Assembly: GCA_011109175.1 (NCBI GenBank)
Contig: RDEW01000026.1
Coordinates: 188,922-252,921, forward strand
DNA: 64,000 nt
Reading direction: 5' to 3'
From: Dicyema japonicum
Taxonomy: Eukaryota > Dicyemida > Rhombozoa > Dicyemidae
Positions 29,327 to 40,978 of this stretch are shown piece by piece (positions within the stretch are counted from its first letter, which is position 1; each line of letters opens with the position of its first letter). The notes under the pieces are model-generated. The model worked only from the letters and a program-made list of their open reading frames with translations, was not told where the DNA came from and did not search any database. Both the position numbers and the translations under genes were made by a program.

Positions 29327-29728
29327 TTATAGCCCCGCATGTGCAGCAAAAATTATAAGAGAATTAGTTAGGTTGCTCCAAGCTCTTCTGTTCTTTGCTA
29401 GGTCCCTCAGTGAGTCCAGATCGTCACCAGATGCCAATGTTTTCTTCACGGCTTTCAGATCGTTTTGTAGAACGACAGGGAGGGTAGTTCTCGGTCTTCC
29501 ACGAAAGCGTTTTACATTGGAGGAGTCTTCCATTGCGATGTTCGGAGGGGATATCGGGTCCAACCTCAGGACATGTCCAAAAAGTCTCCAACGAGAGCTA
29601 ATGATCTCGTGGCTTAATGGTATACAGTCACACTTATTGTAGAGTCCATTCCGTGAGATCTTGGATGGCCAGGACATTCCAGTTATGTTTCTTAGATGAT
29701 TCCTGTGAGATGAGTCTAGCCTCTCCAA
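29327..29728 (-). mobile_element. LINE RT C-terminal fragment, nested in the hAT element
   Basis: A 133-codon open frame on the minus strand reads 'SSRWRLFGHVLRLDPISPPN' and 'FRGRPRTTLPVVLQNDL', the C-terminal region after the RT palm in non-LTR elements with the 'RR-x-FGHVLR ... GRPRTT' signature. No catalytic RT motif is included. It ends close to the left part of the enclosing hAT element, so it inserted into it or was captured. Confidence 0.75.
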
Positions 29729-29919
29729 TTCCTCTTTAGAGGTGGCCCAGAGTTGTATAGTAGAATTGGTTTGATGAAAGTATCGTATAACATAATCCTT
29801 GATTTTTCAGCCTATTTGATGTTGATTCTGATATTCAATTGATGTTAGATTTGCTGGTATTACTTTAATTTGAAAATAAAATGTTTAATAATAAAAATAA
29901 TTAATAATTAACAAAACCA

Positions 29920-30430
29920 TCTATCCAAAGTGGTCCCCCGACATTATCGACGTTGCGTTGCCTCTCACGATTGCAACAGAGATCAACTGGAGAAACCACC
30001 GGGACTCACGTGCTTTTTAGTGTAGCTAGGCGTTTAAGTTTCTTTAGGAAGCGAAGTGATTTTCCACTTATTCCTCCAGTTGTCTCAACCACAATCTGAT
30101 AGAACGCGAATCGGTCGCGTAGCGCTTCGTATTTCTTCTCCATTGCCCTCATCGTTTTTTTCCGCGACATGGAGTGTGTCTACCGCGCTCCAGATAATGT
30201 TGGATGGGCAAAGGGGTCGACACAAGTACCATCCCAGACCAAAGGTTTCCCTCTTCGAATGGGAAAATTGTGATTCCGTCAGGACTTTTTTCCATCTCCT
30301 CTGTCCAGGCAAACAGGTTCAAGTATGGCGGGGTATCCCGAAGACTCCAGGGCTCGCTTGACAATTCAGTTGATCGCCTTATGTCTTGGAAATCTCTTAT
30401 GCAATTATTGTTTCTCATTAAAAATCTTAT
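29920..30430 (-). mobile_element. RLE-type retroelement 3' fragment, nested in the hAT element
   Basis: The minus strand carries 'KSPDGITIFPFEEGN' (the PDG motif of the endonuclease domain) and, downstream, the sequence nearly identical to 25905-26110. Frameshifts break the domain. It is a third 5'-truncated copy of the 42480-44760 element. Confidence 0.75.
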
Positions 30431-30789
30431 AAAATTGACTAACCCAAAACAGAATCAATGTATAAGCGTGGATGTTTAATATATTTTAATTTTTTGAGAA
30501 ACAGAACTCGAAAAAGTAAAACGAGTAAATTATCTAGTTAACCGGATTTAATCCAGATTGCTGGTAATCCCTCTACTTCTCTAAAAGAAGATTGTGCCAT
30601 CAATTCCCAGTTATTCCCCATCTCCAAATCATAGTCAATCGAAATATCCCTGTTAAAGTCCAGTGGGATGGCAGTTTCACAAGTTGAGAGGTAGAAGAGG
30701 GTTCTCTTCATAAGAAACCTTCATCCCGTGTTTCTGTAATTAAAAACTATTATTAAATAATTTATAATAAATTTCGCTAATAACCTCAT

Positions 30790-31900
30790 GAAAGACTATG
30801 TGTCGATCAGCCGCAAGGAATTTTCTCGATCTCTGCATGTCAAACGAGGTGGTCCACAACAGTCGACATATACGACGTTCTTCACTCCCTACGACGTTCT
30901 CATTGAACACTCCAATCCTCAAGCTTGGAAAATCAAAAGACATTCCATCCTCTTACTGTCTCCATAACTTGCGCCTTGTCAAAAGTGTTGGAGAAGCTTG
31001 TACTAATGTTAATCACCCCTGTTCTACAATTTCCTGATTTTCAACATGGCTTCAGATCAGGTCGTTCTGCAAAGACGCATTTGGGATCTGTCTCCAAGTT
31101 CATCACAGACGGCTTCAACATGAAGAGACTCAATTACGGACGGCTCTGGTGTCTATAGATATACAGAAAGCCTTCGAATCGGTTTCGAAAACTCTTCCAA
31201 CAAAGAAGATCTCCCTCCAGGGCTGTGGCGATGGTTCAGTCACACCTCAACCAGGTGTGTGATTGGCTATCCATAAATTTGCTGTCTGTGTCTGCATCCA
31301 AGTCTCAGTTCACCCTATTTACTACGGACAGAAGATTTAAAGGTGGACTTGAGATATTCCTCGGAAACATTCCCATCCCTTATACACGAATCCATAAGAT
31401 CATTATTGTAACCTTCGACTCTCTGATGACGTTCGCCAATCATACGGAGGAGGTATTAACCAAGTGTCTTCGAAAATGGAACGTCAGAAAAGCCATCGTA
31501 AAGAAGAGTCCCTTCCCTCCTACTGCTTGTATAAGCAAAGTATATCTCCAAGTTATTGCGCCGACGATTGAATATGCTTGTTCTGCCTGGAGATTCGCTA
31601 TTCCTTCTACGAGGGTGGAGCGTATAAACTCTCTCAGACGGGAGATCATGAAGCATATACAATCAGACTCCACATCCGTCTGCTTTCAGAGGAGGCGACG
31701 GTGAGAAATGGCCTAGGCTTTCTACGTATGTGCAATGAGCTAGAAAACCCATTCAGAGAGAGGGTGGTTCATGCGGAAGAATTCAGATCGGCATTAAAAA
31801 GTGCACTCCGATAGAATTCCTCTGCAGAAATAAAAGAAGACACTTCAGAAACGCTGTTGGTTCACTGGCGGAGCATTCGAAAAAAATTCGAGAGATGTTG
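30790..31900 (+). mobile_element. LINE ORF2 fragment (RT), jockey/CR1-like, nested in the hAT element
   Basis: Plus-strand frames read 'FQHGFRSGRSAKTHLGSVSK' (about 31035-31095), then 'MVQSHLNQVCDWLSINLLSV', the region after the palm (about 31228-31285), and the C-terminal 'KVYLQVIAPTIEYACSAWRF' and 'GLGFLRMCNELENPFRERV'. Motif A is recognisable only as 'SIDIQKAFESV', and the stretch carrying YADD (expected near 31200) is deleted. The tail ends in a TAAAATAAA-rich run near 31945. The C-terminal wording matches the copy at 63690-64000. Confidence 0.8.
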
Positions 31901-32399
31901 GAGGCTGGAATTTTTTCTTTCTTGGTGGTCGTGGGGTTTAAAATAAAATAAACTAATAATTTAGCGGAACCCTAAAACTGCCTCCGCTGAACCCTGGGGT
32001 TCCCTGGTTGGGAACCAGTGCTGTAAGGGCCTTCGTAAGGCTATCATCTAAAGCTGAGGAGAACGTCTTTTTTTAATTTGATCAACAAAACGCCTCTAAC
32101 TCTATGAGAAGAGATATAAGAACACCGAAAATTTATCCTTTTGTTCATCATTCATATTCTACTCATCCCCCTCGTTTTTGGAAATGAAATTATTACTCAA
32201 AACGAGAGTACAACAGGGCGAACATTTGTTCCCCTTTTTTTCTTTAACGATCGATCACATTGTGTAAGATATTTTTACTGATTAATTTATGACATTTGAA
32301 CAATTGCATCCTCGGAGGAAGCCTTAAGATTGTTTTCTCAAAAGTCACATAATTGACAGCTGGTTAGAATCTCGATGCTGTACATTATGGCTGAAGGTT

Positions 32400-32505
32400 C
32401 AACTCTGTGGTTTGTACAAGGACTCGCACACAAAAAAGAAGTGAAGAATATTGTTTGGTTTCCTTTCTTAGTTATCATAACTGATCTTTAATTGTCTCCT
32501 GTCTA
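32400..32505 (+). repeat. SINE family 1 fragment
   Basis: Contains 'GACTCGCACACAAAAAAGAA' followed by 'GTGAAGAATATTG' and 'CTTAGTTATCATAACTG', collinear with the 3' half of the SINE at 60264-60530 and with the copy at 34160-34290. Confidence 0.6.
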
Positions 32506-32726
32506 GAGTTATATTGTGGTTCTGCTGTGTATGCCACAAAATTGAAGTTAACACAAAAGTAAAATAATTTTAGGCAACCAATAATATATAAACTCATGGA
32601 TCGTCTTAGTCATGGTGGACCTTTGAGATGGCGGAGGAATCTTCTTTAGCATTTTTCGACAGTCAATTACTGTAGAAACAATGTCTTATAAATTTCTTGT
32701 TTTGGTTGCAAGGATAGGATTTATTA

Positions 32727-32790
32727 GTTAAGTAACCCCAGCCTCACTAACTTGTAAGTGGCCAGCAGCTATTAAGTAGGACGCAGAGGA
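32727..32790 (-). mobile_element. LINE 3' end, about 60 bp, 5'-truncated
   Basis: The minus strand reads 'YLIAAGHLQVSEAG' then a stop, matching the last residues of the LINE at 62341-63640 ('YIIAAGLLQVSEAGVN'). The stop is followed directly by TAACTAATAA, so this LINE has almost no 3' UTR. Confidence 0.75.
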
Positions 32791-33171
32791 TTTATTAAAT
32801 CACTGAAGATGCTTGGTTTCAGGTAATCTTCCAATGTCAGTGCTCTAAAGGTGTATGCAGGTTGCAATTATCGAGAGCCACATTTTGAGTTTTTTTAGAT
32901 TTGAATGGGAAACACTGCTGGATTAGCTAAAACTAGCGTAGTTCAGAGGAGTTCAAAAAACCGTTTGAATATAAAATAAAACTGTTTTTTGTTGTGTCTA
33001 ACTTTGACATCAGAAACAGCACGGAGAGCGTTGAGTATACTTATAGCCTTCATTATGACTAGGGCGATTTTTTTAACCTAAAAAATAAAAAAATTAACAT
33101 AAAAAATTAACTTTATTAACCTAAAAGCTAAAAAAATTAACCCAAAAATTTAACTTTATAACTAAGCCATC

Positions 33172-33800
33172 CCAAATGAAGCTCTGGGCACCATTCTAGA
33201 TAATGAATGCGTTAGAAGTGGTATCTATCTGCGGCTAGGACTGAAAGTATGTGTACCTCACCCGTGCCGATGTGGCGTTCTGATAGACTGCTATGGCCTG
33301 CACCCTCTCGTCTGCAAGAGGAGTGCTGGCAGATCTCCAAGGCACAAGGCTCTGAATGAGATTGTCAAGCGGGCTGTGGATGCTGCTGGATACTCGGCCA
33401 TTCTTGACCCGGTCGGGTTATGCAGAAGTGACGGGAAACGACCGGACGGGATGACCATATTTCTCTTCGAGTCCGGGAAACCATTGGTTTGGGACGTGAC
33501 ATGTACAGACACGTTTGCCCCGAACAATCTTCACGAGTGCGCTTCAAGGGCCTGCTCTGCAGCCGTCAAGGCGGAGAAGGCTAAACTCTAAAAATACGGC
33601 GGCCTTCCCGATAATGTCCAATTTGTTCCGCTTGCTATGGTGACTTCCGGATCCTACTCCCACTCTACACTAGAGTTTTTCGGACGTCTTGGAAACCGGA
33701 TCACTTCATGCACTGGAGATCTCCGCGAACGCCGCTGGCTGTTTGAGCGAATTTCGCTCGCAATTCTGAGAAGGAACAGCCACGCAGTGAGGCTGCAGCT
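33172..33800 (+). mobile_element. RLE-type retroelement 3' fragment, CCHC and endonuclease domain
   Basis: The plus strand reads a zinc-knuckle segment 'CRCGVLIDCYGLHPLVC', then 'KRPDGMTIF' and 'PLVWDVTCTDTF', then 'AAVKAEKAKL' with a stop, and after it the C-terminal 'TLEFFGRLGNRITSC' and 'RRWLFERISLAILRR'. The PD-x(n)-D-x(n)-E-x-K layout is that of a restriction-like endonuclease. It matches 42480-43110 (reversed) at roughly 92% and ends at the same 3' position, so it is a 5'-truncated copy of the same element. Confidence 0.85.
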
Positions 33801-34159
33801 AACTGATGTTTCGTTCTTTTTTTGCTCATATATAAATATAGTTAAAAATCATTTTAATGATTATTTACTATTATTAAATTTTAATTTTTTAACTTAGTTC
33901 GCCCAAATTATGACATAGTAAACGTGGGACGAGAAAGAAAGGGATTGGGCATAATTCATCTCAAGTATTTTTTTACAGTTTTTTGTTAAAAGGAAAACTT
34001 TTCTGAATATCATCACTTCTGGTTGAAGGTTAAAATGCTGGCAGTAAAAACCGTAATGGTATATTTTGACGGCGGAGTAAGTTGATTGTAGCTATTTTGT
34101 TAAAATATCGAGATTTGCTTGTAACCTTCACGACTTTATTTAAGTAAATAACAGTTATG
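33801..34159. other. AT-rich, no gene seen
   Basis: No coding or structured-RNA signal. Confidence 0.45.
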
Positions 34160-34290
34160 ATAGCTAATCGACGAGGGAGAACCAAGGTGTCTTCTTCACC
34201 TCTTTTTCGTTGGACATGAGTCTTTTTATAGACGATCCGGTTCCGCAATGAGACGTAACTTGTGAAGCAAAGCATCGTAGATGCATGGAA
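34160..34290 (-). repeat. SINE family 1, diverged copy
   Basis: The reverse complement shares 'GCATCTACGATGCT', 'GACTCATGTCCAACG' and 'ACCTTGGTTCTCCC', collinear with the SINE body at 60350-60490 but more diverged. It interrupts or abuts the RT fragment at 34330-34820. Confidence 0.6.
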
Positions 34291-34329
34291 CCTTCAGTTT
34301 GAATGTATAGCAACGAGATTCTAACTAGG

Positions 34330-34820
34330 CCTCTTGTTACATTGTGCCACCGGCTTGGAATCCGATGAAATAATCTTAAAGTTCTATCAAAAGCTTTGGT
34401 CATGTCGATAGTGGCGAAAACAGTTCGAAGAAGTGATTTATGGTTATTGAATCAATCGGCGATAAAGTCAGTTTAATTAGGTGGACGATAGTGGAATTAT
34501 GTGGGTTGAATAAATATTTTGATTTTGATAGGTTGGTAAATCGTTAGATATGGTTAAGTAAGAGTCTTACAAAATATTAGAAGTGGCAAAAAAAGAGAAA
34601 CAGGGGAAAGATCCTGGATCACATCCTTGTTTGGTTTCAGAATAGGAATGATTGTTGACTGTTTCCACAAGAAAAGATAAATCGGGAGTGTAGGGAAGCA
34701 GTTAAAATTGCATGTCTCAAACATAAATAGTGACTTGAAGGAGCGGCTTACCGCCCCCTTATTAGCAGCCAATACGATTTTCTGAGAAAAAAATCCTGTG
34801 GGGAAGGATAGGAGATTCAA
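34330..34820 (-). mobile_element. LINE RT fragment
   Basis: The minus strand reads 'LWKQSTIIPILKPNKDV' (RT N-terminal motif) at about 34670-34620 and 'MTKAFDRTLRLFHRIPS' (motif A, catalytic Asp lost to a frame break or just upstream) at about 34403-34350. Stops occur in between. It breaks off at the SINE at 34290. Confidence 0.75.
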
Positions 34821-35199
34821 TTTTCACTACGAGGATGTGATTCATGGAAAATTTTAAATTAGTTATTTTTAAGTAAGCTAGTTATTAACCATAACCTCGC
34901 TACTTTGGAGGCCAAATGTCCTCAGCTGTACATCATCTAGTTCTAGACGCTTCCACAGGACTCTGATGTTTACCTGATGTTCAGGGCAGGAGAAAGTTTT
35001 TTGAATAATCAATAATAACTGGTCCGGTTGAGAAAGTCGAGAGCCTGATTCGTCTCTTAGGAGGAATGCCCAGAATGTAATTATACTAGGGACCTCCTTG
35101 TTTCTCTGTCGAGGGTAGTCTCCGAGTCATCCATCAGTGGGGGAAAGGCCTCCAGTAGATCGTTCCGAACCAGGTAGAGATGTGGTCATAAATTGTATA
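34821..35199. other. No gene seen
   Basis: No recognisable coding or repeat structure. Confidence 0.4.
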
Positions 35200-35500
35200 T
35201 TTTTTATGTATTTATTTATTAACCTAAGACTTGCAATCTTTGGCAAGCCCAGCACAAACAGTAACAACTAATTAATCAGGGAAGAAAATTTGCTTGCAAT
35301 CTTCACCAGATGAGTTGGTCAAAGAGAAGGTAAAGAAGATTTCTTTCAACTTATGTGTCGTGGCAGAAAAACTCGTCGCCTCAATGGTCGAATCTGTTTG
35401 ATGAGGATTGACCTTCGCTGAAAACTCAATCTTTTGGATTCGAACCCACAGCCTTCAAATAAGATGCAATCAAAAGTTCAGCCAGAAAGTCTAAGTATCA
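35200..35500 (-). repeat. tRNA-derived SINE, family 2
   Basis: On the minus strand, beginning about 35490, a tRNA-like head carries a perfect Pol III B box GGTTCGAATCC (about 35436-35446) preceded by a degenerate A-box region 'TGGCTGAACTTTTGATTG'. The unrelated body runs to an A/T-rich tail 'TTAATAAATAAATAC' near 35205. The head resembles a tRNA only in the boxes; I cannot name the parent tRNA. No second copy was noticed in the window. Confidence 0.6.
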
Positions 35501-35702
35501 ATAAAAAATATTAATATTTAAAATTTAAAATACATTGTATTAAAAATAAATATTAAAATTCAAAATTATGTTTTACTGGTTATGATGTTTTGCTTTGCAT
35601 AAAATATTAATGAATTATTTTGCTATTGCATAAGTTATTAATTAATTATTATTATAAATGAAATACAAATTAATTAATATATGTAATTATTTCAGATTAT
35701 TA

Positions 35703-38700
35703 ATGGCAAATTTTTCAGTTCTGGAAACAAATAAACGAAAAAACGACAAGGATCTCCAGGATAGCCAGTCAAAGCGCAAAAGGCACATCCTCAACGTTCT
35801 CGATTCTGAATTAAGTCAAAAATTTAAAATATACAACCATAACGTGTCTGAGTTGTTTTTAAAACAACAAATGAGAGATACTAGTCCAATTTCTCATTTC
35901 GACTTCTTTTCACATTGGAAGCTTGACGATGACTTCTCATTCACAGAGAAGGCCCTCTTGGTTCTTCCAAATTGTAATGTCATAGGAGAAGGGAATCATG
36001 CTGACTCATCCAAATTTAATGAAACGTATTCACCGCATTAACTTTTAGAAACGGAAACAATCCCTTCTCAGTTCCAGAGTCCTCACCATGAAGAATCCGA
36101 TGACCCTAGAAATAACAGAACGTTGAATAATGAGAGTCTGTCGATCCTAGAACGAGCCAAGAAGGTATATTTAAGGTGGTATTTCTAGGATGCGGCTATT
36201 CTGAAAAAGGTGGCCCACTTGAGGAAGACAGGACTCTGGTCTATCAAACAACTCCCTAAAATACGGGAATCCGACAGAAGCAAGTCCCATTGGGACTACC
36301 ACCTTGAAGAAATGAGGTGGATGGCTAAGGATTTTAAAATTGGTGGGAGATGGAAAATAGCTTCTGCCAGTTTGGTTTGTCTCAATGTTCATTAATCTAG
36401 GTATCCAATCTGTGCAAAAAGTGTTACTTAAAGACACAATTAGATGAGGAAATGACGTATTCAAAGCTTCTCCAAGTAAAGGATACAAACCAAAATGAGT
36501 ATATTGAGAATTTGGACACAGTTAACTCCGTATATATGGTTATTAACGGTAGAATGGGGAATCTGATAATATGTCAACTAATTATGCGATGGATAACAAC
36601 AACTACTCTCACAAATTGGAAATATCTGATAATAGAGAGCACGTGGTTGTCTGCCAACTGTCACCAACACAGACACGACTGTATAACAGCCAAATTGACA
36701 AAATAAGGTCATTTTATTGCTATTATTATAGAAATATGACCTCATCTAGTGATTTCAGTGGATTTAACAGCATCTTGTTAGCTTTAATACAAATTTGTGA
36801 TCATCCTGACTTGGTAGAACAACATACTGTTAGATTTCCGTTCAGGTCCCCTCAAATAATCCACCAAACCCCCGAATGATCCCAAATATGTTGAATTCCG
36901 TCTCAAAAGAAGTAATATTAGTTTTATTATAGAAACCTGATATTATTGGGATATTTGGGGATAACCTCTTAGAGATGTGTAGGTACTCCGTCTATGATTT
37001 CGATTCAATCAGAAACATTAGATTTGACTTGCATTTTATGTTCACAACTGTAACAGCACCTCCCGTTTTGAAGCACGTGGGTGGAGTTGACTTGAATTTG
37101 TTGTTAAATTCCGCCTGTTTGGTAGTTTTGTTTCTCATAGTTAAGAAAACGTGTTCTCTGGTCCGTCACGGAAAGAATACCAATAGGGGTCATCTCCGTA
37201 GAAAGAAAAAGACCCTAAAATTAGTTCCGATCGAGCGATTTCGAGGATTTTCTCGTAATTTCAAGAATATATACGTCTCACGTAATAGGGGACTGTGGAA
37301 AGTTAGTTAAACTATAATCTCAGTTATCCGTGGTTGAGGACTTGAGTGGCAATTGGGATGAAGATAAGACAAAGAGATTATCTGCCTCTAATGATCGCAA
37401 TCATAACTTACGGATTACTCAGCCAATGTACGGCAGAGATCTCCTCTCACTAGTAAATGTGTACACGTCCTCTAAAAATGGTTCTTTATCTGTCACCTGT
37501 CTCTCGAATGTGGAGGATCTTAACAGTTGTGAGGTTTATTTGTCTACCACAACCACTCTGTGGAATATCATAAAGTCTCCATTGTCTTATAAAAATGTCT
37601 CAGTTTATAATCAGTATTCAAAAGTGGTCATTTTAGGCTATTTTTTGTTGTGAACAGGTTATCTGCGCTCCCACTATCTTAGAGACATCGGGTCACTGCA
37701 GAGTATCCACTCAACTGGTTGGGGATGTATATAAAAGCTTTAACTGTGAGGATATATCAACTAAATTGGTTCCAATCACTGACAGGAAGAGAGTCAAGTT
37801 GGTTTGTGGTGAGCTGTCTGTTCTAAAGGTTAGGAAAACTACAAATACTTGATGATATTTTAAAACAATTACAAAAAATTAGCAAAAAGCCAGTAATTAT
37901 TACAAAAATGCACAAAATGTTGGATTTGCTTGAAGAATTTTTGACCTCATATTCCTATCGATACATAAGAATTGACAATACAACCTACTACAAACAAGAA
38001 CTGCTAAACATGTTTTGTTGTGATTCCAACTATTTTGTGCTTATAATGATTGCCAAACCTGGCTATCTAGACATGTCTAGTCTCAACACTGTCATTTTCT
38101 ATGATCAAGAATGGAGTGACACCTTTGTTGATGGGATCACTGATTTGCCTGAATCACTGAGGAATGCTAATATTTATAGGTATTTAGTTTATTAATTAAG
38201 ACTGTTTAATAAGAACACTGTCGAGGAATGTTTAATTAAGGCAGCACATGAAGGACGATTTCAGAGAAACAGAAGTGAGGGAACTCATATATCCATTAAT
38301 GATCACATTTGTAGAATGCTGCAGATTCCAAGAGTTATGGATGTGAACATTGGGGACACGGATGATAACATGGTAGTTTAAATTATTATATTTAGAAATT
38401 TATTGAAGAATGTAGCCCATCTGTTCAGATGGAAATTCAAGATGAGTCTTCATTTGATTTTGAAAATGATTTCTTTGATGAACAATTTCAAAAATCAGAT
38501 CAGAATGATCAAGAGATCTACAGATATGACCAAATTGACTCATTTGGTAAAGATTTGTTTGTGAACCCACTAATGGACTATGACCCTCAACCTCAAGAAT
38601 GGGAGAATTATTTTTTTAATCACAAAGATCAGGTTGTTTGTTAATTATGACTTTTAGGAACTTGATTTGAATGAATCGGTGGAATTTGTTCTTATTTTTA

Positions 38701-40900
38701 GGGATTTTACGAATCCGATGATTATATTTACGGGGAGGATATCCCAGAAGTATACTTACCGCCAATAGTCCCGGATTCCATTGTTCCTGTTGAAGTAGAA
38801 CATACTGAACAGATCTATAGAAGTGATTGTAGTTAATCAACTTAATTTAGCTGGTGTTTTTACCCGTCGACCAAAGCGATGTGAGAAACATGAACGGAAA
38901 TTGTCTACTTTTTTCAATCAAGATGGAATTTTGCCTGGGAAAATAGAACCAAAGCGACGTGGGGACAGAAAACTCCTTCAGACTGTGGATGCCAAACAAG
39001 AATGGCTGATTGACGAAGAATGGTCCATTTTACAGGTATTTTGATTTGTTGTATTCCCAGACATCGCGTCGACTCCTCATGAGACCAAACCTTCTAAGTT
39101 CTTCAATTGCCTCCAATTGGAATTTGAGTTCACATGCGGTTGCAATAAGGACGGGGTGTGTGGTGTCCTCGAGACTCATTTCGAGTCGGTTCTACTCCAC
39201 GATTGGTCCTAGGGAAGAAGGGAAGTACCTGACAGAACTCAACACTCGTAAGGCAGTCAGAGGGAGATTCATAGTTTGACTTTGTCCTCATTTAGTTTCC
39301 GAAAACCAATAAGCAGATAAGGACAGATGAACTTTATGTCAGAGACGACGGATTTGCCATTCAGGACTCAATGGAGAAGGTTATTTCACTATTCTCTGTG
39401 GATTCTTTTGAATACAAACGTTTTAATCTCAACGTGTGTCCACCACCCAAGAACTATTTCATGCCAAAAAGGTCGCTTTCTGTGGAAAAGGTTGAAGCGC
39501 ACAAAGTAAAACTCCAATCTATTTATGGGAGGCAAATAAAATTGATATACTTCAATTATATTTGTCATAAACGTCCCAAAAAAGAGGAGAGTACACCCGA
39601 AATACTTCCATTTAAGGTTAATTTACTATTTATGAAAGTTCCAGAGTCTCTGTTTTTCCATTAAAGATGGAATCCTGTTTTTCAAACGAATTACCAAACG
39701 ATATAGCTCCATTCCCACAAACTTTGTAAAAGATCAAAGTTGTCGGATAAGATCAAAGCCATACCTTTTGTATTCTACTGCAGTGGGTTGTCTTTTTTAT
39801 TATATTAGTAGTGGCTCGCTGTAGGTCTAATGCTATTCGTATGCTGTACTCCATGCAGTACTGTTACTTCCTTTGTCTTGTGGGTTGCGTACTCCCAAAG
39901 CAGCAGAAAGGGACTGCTCATTTGGGTGGAAAGAACTATCGGTTTCAATCACGGGTACTTTGTTTATTTACTGAAGTATGAGCAGGAGATGATACTGAAA
40001 CAGCAGTATAGAAGGCAGGTGGAACAACCAGAACAGAAGGTGTGCCTTTTTATAATAAAATAGAATCCCCGTCCAGTAATGAACCCCACTGCCTATGTAG
40101 ATGTACTCCTGCTGAATAATTTTTAGGAATCAAAGTACCGTCAGTATTACACCAAAACATCCCAGGTTCCAGTTCAGTATGTACAAAACAGTCCCAATAT
40201 GCGTCCAGTTGTTGTTTGATTATTTACTATAGAGTCCTCTCTATTCTGGTGGATATTCTATCCCCAACTATGTGCCACAGTCTCCTGTTCCTCATCGATC
40301 CCCCTTAGGATATATTCCTCGTAACTCATACGCCCATAAAATACCCCGACAGATGTCAAATATGTACAGTCAAATGTATGACTCGACTGGGTGTATGACT
40401 GGCTCCCCTGTTCGGAGAAATTGTGATTGCTGTGGTAATTTTAGTATCCTCAGCTTATTTGGAAGAGCAAAGTCGACGAAATAACCAAATGACGGGTTCT
40501 ATCCCACAGAGAACACAAATGCCTCGTATTTTTTAGTTAAACTGTGGTAGAGCAAATAAGATCGAGTAATATCAACTTGGTTGGTAGATCGGGGATCCCT
40601 GTCCCTACTCTACAAAGGAGGCCGAATTCCGTCATAAACAGACCTACATATGTTGGAATGAGCATGTCTAGTACTCCCACACCTACAATTGTGTCTTCAA
40701 GTCAGAGACCGATAAGATTGCAAGTAAGTAATAATAATGGGAATCTCCGTCTTCCAACCTCTGAACCATCTAATCGTAATCAATTGACTATTTCAGTGAC
40801 TAATATTGGTGTTACTCTCCCTTCTTCAATTTCTTGGCCTTCCTCTTCTCATCTGGGTATCAATAATCCCAATCACCCTTATTACAACCAATACAGATGA
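35703..40900 (+). CDS. EP400: EP400/Domino-like chromatin scaffold lacking ATPase lobe 1
   Basis: Recognisable parts in order: a polar N-terminus; an HSA domain (36189-36390; 'HLRKTGLWSIKQLPKI' and 'HWDYHLEEMRWMAKDF'), the actin/Arp4 docking helix; the segment that normally ends SNF2 lobe 1 (about 36620-36830; 'EHVVVCQLSPTQTRLYNSQI', 'LLALIQICDHPDLVEQ'); the EP400-type 'QPMYGRDLL' (about 37422); a degraded lobe 2 (about 37880-38260; 'MHKMLDLLEEFL', 'NTVIFYDQEW', 'NTVEECLIKAAHEG') without the Q-x(4)-R-x(2)-R motif VI; a SANT domain (about 38985-39220; 'EWLIDEEWSILQ', 'NWNLSSHAVA', 'GPREEGKY'); and a Q/P/S-rich tail. The Walker A and DExH half of the ATPase does not fit into the about 230 bp between HSA and 36620. 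Checked introns: 36165-36188 (24 nt) and 39036-39060 (25 nt). Probably a subunit of a TIP60/NuA4-type acetyltransferase complex in the nucleus. The ATG at 35703 is a choice; 35658 is possible. The junction near 36020-36060 is unresolved. Confidence 0.8.
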
Positions 40901-40978
40901 TTTTGTAAAATATTCAATTTGTTTATTTAATGGCTTTTTATTAAGAGGAATATAAGCTTAATAAAATAAATTTTTTAT

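Larger units (their letters stand above)
28977..32028. mobile_element. Non-autonomous hAT-type element with 8-bp target site duplication
   Basis: The element proper is 28985-32020 (3,036 bp). Its left end begins CAGTCGTTCCCAA and its right end, reverse-complemented, begins CACTGGTTCCCAACCAGGG: imperfect terminal inverted repeats of hAT type (CA-x-TGGTTCCCAA). Both are flanked by the identical octamer CTGTAAGG (28977-28984 and 32021-32028), the duplication length typical of hAT insertions. Just inside each end is a further shared 'GCGGAACCCT' motif. No transposase frame is found inside; the interior holds nested retroelement pieces (29327-29728, 29920-30430 and 30790-31900). The transposase must have come from elsewhere. 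Confidence 0.85.
32029..33171. other. Intergenic with repeat fragments, no gene seen
   Basis: Apart from a SINE piece (32400-32505) and a LINE 3' end (32727-32790), I see no coding signal. Around 33060-33165 there is a low-complexity run of repeated 'AAAAAATTAAC' units. Confidence 0.5.

Noticed and set aside
33060-33165. Short repeated AAAAAATTAAC units, considered as a CRISPR-like or satellite array
   Set aside because: The units are irregular and low-complexity, without spacer structure; simple slippage is sufficient.
39327-39509. Plus-strand open frame overlapping the EP400-like gene
   Set aside because: Shadow frame: the overlapping frame 'MEKVISLFSVDSFEYKRFN' continues the SANT-adjacent region of EP400.
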